Source: Candidatus Latescibacterota bacterium (lineage in GTDB: Bacteria; Krumholzibacteriota; Krumholzibacteriia; Krumholzibacteriales; WJIX01). Taken from it: a stretch of DNA of 6,701 bases. The DNA lies in contig DAOWMJ010000107.1 in assembly GCA_030643145.1 (NCBI GenBank), positions 1-6,701 of the forward strand, read 5' to 3'. The notes below the pieces were generated by a model that saw nothing but the letters and a program-made list of their open reading frames with translations, searched no databases and had not been told where the DNA came from. Position 1 is the first letter of the stretch. Every line of letters starts with the position of its first letter. The translations under genes were made by a program, and so were the position numbers. This document shows positions 1 through 5,522 of this stretch, one piece after another.

Positions 1-732
1 AATTTTTTTCCTTCTCATCTTCAGTAAAAGATGAATAAAGAAAACCTCTTCAAATTTTAATCTGCGGACAGCTTCGTCAAGATAATTAAATGTTGGTGGG
101 TAGTGAATATCCCGGAAGGCCTTCTCGCGTCCCACAAAATTCATCGAATCGATCAATTTTACCGGCATATTTTCTTCTATTCCGCCTTTGCATTTATCAA
201 GAGCCGCCTTGATAATCTTTCGCATCATTCTCTGGGAGATTCCAGCCGTAAGCGGATAGACGGGAACAATCCTGCTGGTGTGTATAAATTCTCTTTCAAA
301 ATCATCTGAATAAAACTCACACTCGGGCGCAGTGATTTGCTTTTCTCCCCTGTAAAGATTCATCATCCCACTCACAATTACCTTTTCACCCTGCCGAAAT
401 CGTTTTTTTAAAAAGGGCTGATTGAAGAAAACGAGATTTATTCGACCTGTTTCATCTCCAACGGCAGCCCTTAAAATGGTTCTCCCACCCCTTAACTTCC
501 TTAGAGAGGAAACCAGAACAACACCTGTGAATGTAATTTCGCTGTTGGCCTCGATATCACATATTTTCGTCATATTGCTTCTATCGTAATACCCCCGCGG
601 ATAATGCATCAGAAGATCCTCAACATTATGTATTCCAAGTCGTTCCAGCAATATCTGTCTTGAGGGACCGACACCCTTTACAAATTGGCTGCTCATTCCA
701 AGCGGTTCGTTTTTATTTGAAAACTTTTCCAT
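1..732 (-). CDS. recG: ATP-dependent DNA helicase RecG, N-terminal part (cut by window edge)
   Basis: RecG is a cytoplasmic superfamily 2 helicase that remodels stalled replication forks and branch-migrates Holliday junctions. I translated this frame by hand: it stays open for 244 codons from ATG at 732 to position 1, where the window ends, so the helicase motifs lie outside. What is visible is the RecG N-terminal region: a helix-hairpin-helix-like start (GVGPSRQILLERLGI, residues about 20-34) followed by the HYPRGYYDRS motif, then the OB-fold wedge domain (AAVGDETGRINLVFFNQPFL, about 105-124, and RQGEKVIVSGMM). Next come the typical IVPVYPLTAGISQRMMRKII stretch (about 172-191) and the HYPPTF...AVRRLKFEE segment before the helicase core. 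The start is firm: an in-frame TGA stop lies upstream at 750-748, no other in-frame ATG comes first, and AAGG sits 5 nt before the ATG. The gene is transcribed divergently from rpmB. Identification is by family recall, not by search. Confidence 0.95.
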   Translation of the reverse strand, partial: MEKFSNKNEPLGMSSQFVKGVGPSRQILLERLGIHNVEDLLMHYPRGYYDRSNMTKICDIEANSEITFTGVVLVSSLRKLRGGRTILRAAVGDETGRINLVFFNQPFLKKRFRQGEKVIVSGMMNLYRGEKQITAPECEFYSDDFEREFIHTSRIVPVYPLTAGISQRMMRKIIKAALDKCKGGIEENMPVKLIDSMNFVGREKAFRDIHYPPTFNYLDEAVRRLKFEEVFFIHLLLKMRRKKI

Positions 733-803
733 AAATGCCTTGCCAATTCAAAAAAAACATACTAATTTATATCAATCGCTGGAATAGAGTATGGAGGAGT
801 AAT
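733..803. promoter_or_regulatory. Divergent recG/rpmB intergenic region with possible back-to-back promoters
   Basis: These 71 bp separate two divergently read genes, so promoters for both probably lie here or inside the neighbouring gene starts. Toward rpmB there is TTGCCA (740-745), then a 17-bp spacer, then TAATTT (763-768); the -35 matches the sigma-70 consensus at five of six bases but the -10 at only three. Toward recG, the minus strand reads TATAAA (771-766), five of six for a -10 box, with no recognisable -35 box. The two -10 candidates overlap in the AT-rich core at 751-772. Lineages near the Bacteroidota use different promoter consensus sequences, so these assignments are tentative. 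No riboswitch or L28 autoregulatory structure is visible. Confidence 0.35.
793..799 (+). promoter_or_regulatory. Shine-Dalgarno sequence deciding the rpmB start
   Basis: GGAGGAG lies just upstream of the ATG at 804, with 6 nt between GGAGG and the start. The reading frame is open further upstream, to an ATG at 735, but the extra 23 residues have no L28 similarity. This site therefore favours 804 as the true start. Confidence 0.85.
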
Positions 804-995
804 ATGAGTAAAAAATGCGCGATATGCGGGAAAAGACCGATGGTAGGAAATAATGTGAGTCACGCTCACAACCTTAATAAACGCAGGTTTATGCCTAATC
901 TCCAAAAAATCAGAGTAGAGATAGACGGCAAACGCCGCAAAACCTATGTCTGCACTAAGTGTATTAAGAGCGGTTTCGCGAAGAAGGTCTTCTGA
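804..995 (+). CDS. rpmB: 50S ribosomal protein L28 (bL28), zinc-binding type
   Basis: This is a 63-residue basic protein of the large ribosomal subunit. It begins MSKKCAICGKRPMVGNNVSH, the standard bL28 start, continues with the conserved ...NLNKRRFMPNLQKIRV strand region, and ends with the C-terminal CTKCIKSG segment. Two cysteine pairs, C5/C8 and C50/C53, form the zinc-ribbon arrangement of the C-plus paralogue type, as opposed to the C-minus form found under zinc limitation in some bacteria. The length is normal for the short bL28 form. I chose the ATG at 804 over the in-frame ATG at 735 because of a strong Shine-Dalgarno sequence and because the family begins here. It is a single-gene unit in this window: recG diverges on its left and the radical SAM gene converges on its right. 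The stop is TGA at 993-995. Confidence 0.97.
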   Translation: MSKKCAICGKRPMVGNNVSHAHNLNKRRFMPNLQKIRVEIDGKRRKTYVCTKCIKSGFAKKVF

Positions 996-1112
996 TTCCC
1001 GTAACACCACTTATTTTAAGGTCCTACATAATTCCCGGGGCTGTGAGAGTTACTATCCCGTCTCACGCGTTCTACGCTGAACCATACCTCCTTCCGATTC
1101 AATAAACTTACT
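996..1112. other. Convergent intergenic gap, rpmB / radical SAM gene
   Basis: These 117 bp lie between the two converging stop codons. I find no open frame with a credible start and no GC-rich hairpin followed by a T-tract in either direction, so a standard intrinsic terminator is not evident. The only notable structure is a six-pair stem-loop at 1043-1066, listed separately. A short CCCGGG palindrome lies at about 1034-1039. Confidence 0.6.
1043..1066. terminator. Weak stem-loop, possible bidirectional transcription end
   Basis: GTGAGA (1043-1048) pairs perfectly with TCTCAC (1061-1066) around a 12-nt loop. It lies between two convergent genes, where a shared terminator would be expected. 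However, the loop is large, the stem is short, and no run of T follows on either strand, so it could be chance or at best a weak or factor-assisted end. Confidence 0.2.
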
Positions 1113-2696
1113 CTAGGTAATCATCTCCTCTGTACCTATTTGATTAATCAAATCCTTAAATCTCCCTAAAAGATACTGCCGATTTCTGGGGCCGGAAATA
1201 GTCTCCCAGGGCATAACTTGGGAACCACGCCCTTTGTCGTGTATAAATCCCGGATCAATATTATTGTGCTCAAGTGTCTTCTTCCATGATATTCTCCCCT
1301 TACCGTATTCAATTACAGCCTTGCCGACATCTTCGTTTCCAAGGGATAATACCGCCTGTCTTAACGCGCCCCTTACCGATTTAATTCTTATATTCCGACT
1401 TGATCCTCCGCAAGCTCCCGCTAATTTCCTCAACCTCTTTTCCAGATTTTTCTGCTTCGGCAGAGAATAATACTGTAGAGGTGTCCACGGCTTGGGAATA
1501 ACAATATTTATATGTACCGATACAACTTTACTTCCTACCGCCTTTCTGAATCTTTTCATGAATAATTCTGTTTCTTTTATTACTTCTTCTGTTTCACCCG
1601 GATACCCTGACAGGAAATATAGAGTAAATCTGTTTATACCGCTGGAACTAAGTAGTTTTGCTGCATTAAAGTAAACGTTATCGGGCACCTTCTTGCCCAT
1701 AATAAACCTCATAGCTTCACTACCTGTTTCAGGAGCCATAGCCACACTCCTCGTTCCCGCTCTTCCAATCATAACAGCCTTCTCGTTATCGATATCTTCA
1801 GCCCTTAAAGAGCTGAAAGACGTCTTGATACCTCGTTTAATTAGCCCCTCAATAATCCTGCTAAAATCGCGATGTGAAGTTACTGAAGTACTTACCAAGC
1901 CGACTTTTTTAACAAATTTCGGAATCTCATCCAGTCTTTCCATTATTGATTCATACGTCAGGACTCTGAGAGGCCTGTAGATTGCCGATGCAAGGCAAAA
2001 ACAACAATTCCCGGGGCATCCTCTGCTTATCTCCAAAAGTAACATATCGGAAAAGACAGTTTTTTTGGAAAGAACTATCGACATTGGAAGTTTAGGGATT
2101 CTTTCAGGATGAGCAAAGGTTACCCCTTTTCCCGATTCTCCTGAAATAAATATGCCGTCAACGCCGGAAAGCTTGTCTAGGATTTCATCCTTTCCTCCTC
2201 CGCCATATTCTTCCACAAAAGTAGCGATCCTACTGACGGTCCCTTCTCCCTCACCAATTGAAATAATATCAGCCACCTGTGACATAGGAAAAGGATTAGC
2301 GCTTACGGCAGGGCCTCCTACAATTATTATTGGCCTGCATCCCCTTTTTTCTCTGGAAGGCTCTACCCCTGAACCTATTAATATCCTGACAAGGTTTAAG
2401 TAGTCTTCTTCATAAGAAAGAGTAAAGAATAGAGCATCCCCTGATGATATTTTCAATTGAGATTCGAAAGTTACCGGCGATGTATCTACAAAAAAACGCT
2501 CAACTCTCATCAAACTTCTTGATTTCAATTCCCCAAAAACAAAATGAAAGCCAAGATTTGACATACCCGCCCTATAGGAAGATGGATACCCAACAAATAT
2601 ATTATTGGCCATCCTGGCTGGCGGCTGAAAGTTTACGATAAACCTTTCCTTGTACATTTGGCTATTTCTTTTATTATTTCCCGGGTTTCGAGACAA
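1113..2696 (-). CDS. Radical SAM protein with N-terminal B12-binding-like domain, function unknown
   Basis: This 527-residue protein carries the radical SAM signature C227-PGN-C231-CF-C234 (CxxxCxxC), which binds a 4Fe-4S cluster to cleave S-adenosylmethionine. Later blocks also fit: APETGSEAMR (321-330), FLSGYPGET (361-369) and PKPWTPLQYY (401-410). Residues about 30-200 look like the Rossmann-type B12-binding-like domain that precedes such cores (VGYPSSYRAGMSNLGFHF, then IIIVGGPAVSANPFP and IGEGEG), but I see no DxHxxG cobalamin motif, so cofactor binding is uncertain. The C-terminal MPWETISG (495-502) resembles the LPWDHI motif I recall from the TIGR03960 family, which suggests a shorter relative. 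The substrate cannot be inferred. The chosen TTG start has GAGGA 4 nt upstream, 15 nt after the TPR stop; an alternative ATG at 2657 has no good ribosome site. It is the last gene of the ftsA-ftsZ unit and ends with TAG. Confidence 0.85.
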   Translation of the reverse strand: MSRNPGNNKRNSQMYKERFIVNFQPPARMANNIFVGYPSSYRAGMSNLGFHFVFGELKSRSLMRVERFFVDTSPVTFESQLKISSGDALFFTLSYEEDYLNLVRILIGSGVEPSREKRGCRPIIIVGGPAVSANPFPMSQVADIISIGEGEGTVSRIATFVEEYGGGGKDEILDKLSGVDGIFISGESGKGVTFAHPERIPKLPMSIVLSKKTVFSDMLLLEISRGCPGNCCFCLASAIYRPLRVLTYESIMERLDEIPKFVKKVGLVSTSVTSHRDFSRIIEGLIKRGIKTSFSSLRAEDIDNEKAVMIGRAGTRSVAMAPETGSEAMRFIMGKKVPDNVYFNAAKLLSSSGINRFTLYFLSGYPGETEEVIKETELFMKRFRKAVGSKVVSVHINIVIPKPWTPLQYYSLPKQKNLEKRLRKLAGACGGSSRNIRIKSVRGALRQAVLSLGNEDVGKAVIEYGKGRISWKKTLEHNNIDPGFIHDKGRGSQVMPWETISGPRNRQYLLGRFKDLINQIGTEEMIT

Positions 2697-2700
2697 AAGT

Positions 2701-2705
2701 TCCTC
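2701..2705 (-). promoter_or_regulatory. Shine-Dalgarno sequence supporting a TTG start
   Basis: Read on the minus strand, GAGGA precedes TTG (2696-2694) by 4 nt and sits just after the TAA stop of the TPR gene (2714-2712). The next in-frame start, ATG at 2657, is preceded by A-rich sequence with no comparable site. This favours the TTG and suggests coupled translation. Confidence 0.6.
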
Positions 2706-2711
2706 AAATCG

Positions 2712-4352
2712 TTATATCTCGTCAATATTCAAAGGACCTTCTCCGAGAAGATTTCTCGCGGGCAGATTTTCAGGTTGGATTTCAATAAGCCTTTTTAAAA
2801 CTATTTGTGCCTTTTCACTCTCCCCTTTGTTCCTCAAAACTATGGCGAGAGAGAGCATTACATCGGTATATTCAGAGTTTACTTCAAGACTTTTTCTGTA
2901 ATATTCTTCAGATTTTTCAAAGTTTTCCTGATAATACTGGATATCTCCCATAATTTTGTAAATATCCGCGAAACCCTCTTCATTATTGCCAAGAAGATCC
3001 TCAGCTTCTTTATACTTTTCTTTTTTTATCAGAATATAAGTAAGTTTTTCCCTCGCCCTCAGATAATCATTATTTAAATTCAGAGCTTGCTGGAAATAGC
3101 CCTCGGCTTCCTCTATTCTATCCGTCCTAAGATAAACCTCTCCAACAAAGTAAAACACATCCGCGCTTTCAACTCCAGCGTCAAGAATGCCTTTTAATGT
3201 AACCATTGCACCTTCGAGATCACCCTCGCAAAGCTGAATAAGCGCTAAATTGATATCTTTAACTCCACTTTTTTCCTCAACTTTTATGCCCTTTTGAAGA
3301 ATATCTATAGCCTCGGAATTCTCTCCCATCATATATAGCAGAAGGCCATAATAGTAAAGGGCCTGTGAATACCCTGGAGTCTCTCTGACAACTTTCCCGA
3401 GTATACCCTTGGCTTCCTTGTATCGTCCAAGATAAAGAAATGTTGCTCCAAGATAAGACTGAAGATCAGCATAGTCAGCATTTCGCCTGACGGCTTCCCT
3501 GAAGTGAGGAAGAGCCTCCAAATATTTTTTCTGATCAAAGAGTAATATACCGAGATAAAACCGTGCTTCGTTATAACCCGGGTTGATTTTCAATGCACTG
3601 TTGAACTCATCAAAGGCTGCTTCATAGTTACTCGCTCTAAGATATGAAAGGGCCAGTTTAAACCGTATATCCGCGTAATCCGGATGGATCTCCTTGAGGG
3701 TTTCAAAGCTTTTTGCCGCCTCAATAAAATTCCCTGTATTAAAGTTTTCTACACCGTTCTTAATCATCGAATTAAATTCAAATCCCGCGTCTATTGCACC
3801 CTTCAAAGAAGAAATGGGAGGAATCTCAGTTCTGCAACTGGCAAGATGATCACTCAAGAATTTGCTTATTTGTGTTGATCTGTTGGCTGAAAGATCCAGG
3901 GCTTTCTGAAACTGTATATCCGCAGATTCTTTCTTTCCATCCTCGTAAAAAACAATACCCAGATAGCACACGGCTTCAAAATAACCTGCGTTGAGTTTAA
4001 TAGCCCTTTCAAGCATCTCAATAGCCATGTCGTTCATCTTCTTATTATGATAGATAACCCCCATTCTGTAGTATAAATCAGGATAGGTAGGATTTTCAGC
4101 GACAGCTTTTTCAAAATGTTTTAGAGCTCCTTCAATATCGCCGGAAAAGTACATTGCGGTACCTTTGTGAACATGGGCTTCCGCGGCATAAAACATTCCC
4201 AAGGCATACGTAGGATCATCGTGTCCTATCGAAGTAGTTGCTTTCTCCAGTTGCTCAATTGCTAATTCATATTTTTCCTCGTTATAATATTTTATCCCTT
4301 TTTCGTATTCAGGATTATTTTTCAGGCCGAATATTCTTCCCCAGAACGACAC
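2712..4352 (-). CDS. Long TPR-repeat protein, function unknown
   Basis: This 546-residue protein is almost wholly built of tetratricopeptide repeats, helical pairs that act as protein-binding scaffolds. I count about fourteen units: four between residues 13 and 156, then about ten from 193 to 528. A non-TPR linker lies between them (about 157-192, containing a lone CRTEIPPISS stretch). Typical units include YYRMGVIYHNKKMNDMAIEM and ARFYLGILLFDQKKYLEALP, with the usual small and aromatic consensus positions. There is no signal peptide or membrane segment, so it should be cytoplasmic; the start reads MSFWGRIFGLKN. I chose GTG at 4352 because GGAAGG lies 6 nt upstream; an in-frame TTG at 4370 would overlap the ftsZ stop and has no such site. 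The 14-nt gap to ftsZ and 15-nt gap to the radical SAM gene suggest an operon. A link to division is inferred from position only. Confidence 0.88.
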   Translation of the reverse strand: MSFWGRIFGLKNNPEYEKGIKYYNEEKYELAIEQLEKATTSIGHDDPTYALGMFYAAEAHVHKGTAMYFSGDIEGALKHFEKAVAENPTYPDLYYRMGVIYHNKKMNDMAIEMLERAIKLNAGYFEAVCYLGIVFYEDGKKESADIQFQKALDLSANRSTQISKFLSDHLASCRTEIPPISSLKGAIDAGFEFNSMIKNGVENFNTGNFIEAAKSFETLKEIHPDYADIRFKLALSYLRASNYEAAFDEFNSALKINPGYNEARFYLGILLFDQKKYLEALPHFREAVRRNADYADLQSYLGATFLYLGRYKEAKGILGKVVRETPGYSQALYYYGLLLYMMGENSEAIDILQKGIKVEEKSGVKDINLALIQLCEGDLEGAMVTLKGILDAGVESADVFYFVGEVYLRTDRIEEAEGYFQQALNLNNDYLRAREKLTYILIKKEKYKEAEDLLGNNEEGFADIYKIMGDIQYYQENFEKSEEYYRKSLEVNSEYTDVMLSLAIVLRNKGESEKAQIVLKRLIEIQPENLPARNLLGEGPLNIDEI

Positions 4353-4358
4353 TATACA

Positions 4359-4364
4359 CCTTCC
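4359..4364 (-). promoter_or_regulatory. Shine-Dalgarno sequence deciding the TPR gene start
   Basis: On the minus strand GGAAGG lies in the 14-nt gap after the ftsZ stop, exactly 6 nt before GTG at 4352-4350. An upstream TTG start at 4370 would place this site inside the coding region, so the GTG is preferred. Confidence 0.75.
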
Positions 4365-4366
4365 AT

Positions 4367-5506
4367 TCAATCATGCTGTTTTCTCAAGAATGTAGGTACA
4401 TCAAGATCGACCTCCCCGGAGACACCCACTCCGGCAAATTCTCTCATATCAATCTCTGAACCTTCCCTATCCATTTTAACACTCACTTTGTGTTTCTCTT
4501 TCACTCCAAATCTGGCAGCATCAACATAGAACGGTCCAGCTGCGCGCTTCACAGATTCAAAACCGGTGGCAATCACTGTAACATGTATTTCACCCTCCAG
4601 AGCGTCGTTAACAACAGCGCCGAAGATCACATTAGCGTCATCGCCAGCCTCTTCACTAATAATCGCGGTAGCCTGCGAAACTTCGTGAAGGGACATCCTG
4701 CTATCACCAGTAATATTTACAAGAACCCCTTTTGCCCCTTTAATCGATACATCATCCAGTAACGGGCTATTTAACGCCAGCCTCGAAGCCTCTACGGCTC
4801 TTCCCTCACCACTCCCCACTCCCGTTCCCATAAGCGCATCACCCATATTGCACATTGTAGTACGTACATCAGCAAAGTCAAGATTAATTAGCCCGGGAAT
4901 TGTTACAAGGTCCGATATACCCTTGGTCGCGTGGTGAAGAACCGCGTCGGCTGTTGAAAAAGCCTCCGCAAGAGGCGTTTCCTGCGAGACCAATGAAAGT
5001 AATTTGTCATTTCTTATTACAATAAGGGTATCCAGTTCTTCCTTTAACAAACCAATGCCATCAATCGCCAGTCTTTCGCGGCATTTCCCCTCAAAAGAAA
5101 AAGGTATTGTTACTATTCCTACAGTTAACGCTCCTCTTTCCCGGGCCATACGCGCTATCATGGGGCTCGCGCCTGTCCCAGTGCCCCCTCCCATTCCTGC
5201 CGTCACAAAAACCATATCCGTTCCGTCAAGCATCTCACCCACGATATCTGCATCTTCTTCTATCGCTCTTTCTCCGATTTCAGGTTTGCCGCCCGATCCG
5301 AGTCCCGCGGTTAACCTGCTTCCTATTTGTATCTTTTTGTGTGCTTTTGAAAATTCCAACACTTGCGCGTCTGTATTCACAGCTAAAAATTCAACGCCCT
5401 GAAGACCATAATCAATCATACGATTAATCGCATTTCCTCCAGCACCCCCCACACCAATAACCTTTATCTTCGCCAATTCAGAACCTTCATCGAATTCGAA
5501 CCTCAT
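4367..5506 (-). CDS. ftsZ: Cell division protein FtsZ
   Basis: FtsZ is the tubulin-like GTPase that polymerises into the cytokinetic ring at midcell. This is a full-length 379-residue copy. The nucleotide-binding GVGGAGGNAINRM begins at residue 18, the tubulin signature GGGTGTG is at 106-112, and the T7 synergy loop reads NLDFADVRTTM (208-218), with the catalytic acidic residues D210 and D213 that complete the active site of the neighbouring subunit. The globular core ends near residue 316, followed by a variable linker of about 50 residues. The C-terminal peptide DLDVPTFLRKQHD (367-379) matches the D(I/V)PxFLR type that binds FtsA and other partners. The ATG start has AGGAGGT upstream. It follows ftsA by 16 nt and precedes the TPR gene by 14 nt. 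All key residues are present, so it should be functional. Confidence 0.99.
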   Translation of the reverse strand: MRFEFDEGSELAKIKVIGVGGAGGNAINRMIDYGLQGVEFLAVNTDAQVLEFSKAHKKIQIGSRLTAGLGSGGKPEIGERAIEEDADIVGEMLDGTDMVFVTAGMGGGTGTGASPMIARMARERGALTVGIVTIPFSFEGKCRERLAIDGIGLLKEELDTLIVIRNDKLLSLVSQETPLAEAFSTADAVLHHATKGISDLVTIPGLINLDFADVRTTMCNMGDALMGTGVGSGEGRAVEASRLALNSPLLDDVSIKGAKGVLVNITGDSRMSLHEVSQATAIISEEAGDDANVIFGAVVNDALEGEIHVTVIATGFESVKRAAGPFYVDAARFGVKEKHKVSVKMDREGSEIDMREFAGVGVSGEVDLDVPTFLRKQHD

Positions 5507-5511
5507 CTTTA

Positions 5512-5518
5512 ACCTCCT
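5512..5518 (-). promoter_or_regulatory. Near-perfect ftsZ Shine-Dalgarno sequence
   Basis: On the minus strand AGGAGGT lies in the 16-nt ftsA-ftsZ gap, with 6 nt between AGGAGG and the ATG at 5506. It is the strongest ribosome-binding site on the minus strand of the window. This fits the known need for much more FtsZ than FtsA from a shared transcript. Confidence 0.85.
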
Positions 5519-5522
5519 CTGG

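Noticed and set aside
103..309. Plus-strand frame of 68 codons opposite recG
   Set aside because: It lies wholly inside the recG frame on the other strand, whose translation matches the RecG wedge domain throughout. There is no independent support for a gene.
735..803. Upstream extension of rpmB to an ATG at 735
   Set aside because: The 23 added residues have no L28 character, they cross the probable promoter region, and the Shine-Dalgarno sequence points to 804.
762..1010. Minus-strand frame of 82 codons over rpmB
   Set aside because: It is a shadow of rpmB and has no recognisable domain.
1067..1077. Small hairpin GCGT/ACGC beside the stem-loop
   Set aside because: Four pairs around a 3-nt loop with no T-tract is expected by chance.
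4352..4366. Four-codon ATG mini-frame (MEGV, stop TAG) directly after the ftsZ stop, ending on the G of the TPR GTG start
   Set aside because: The stop-start overlap (TAGTG) is neat, but in a 14-nt spacer it is easily explained by chance, and the mini-frame has no ribosome site of its own beyond ftsZ coupling.
4406..4558. FtsZ C-terminal linker as a possible oddity
   Set aside because: About 50 residues between the core and the C-terminal peptide is an ordinary linker length for FtsZ, and the linker is expected to vary in sequence.
5004..5427. Plus-strand frames of 132 and 106 codons opposite ftsZ
   Set aside because: Both lie antisense to the highly conserved FtsZ GTPase core and have low-complexity, proline- and serine-rich translations typical of reverse-strand shadows.
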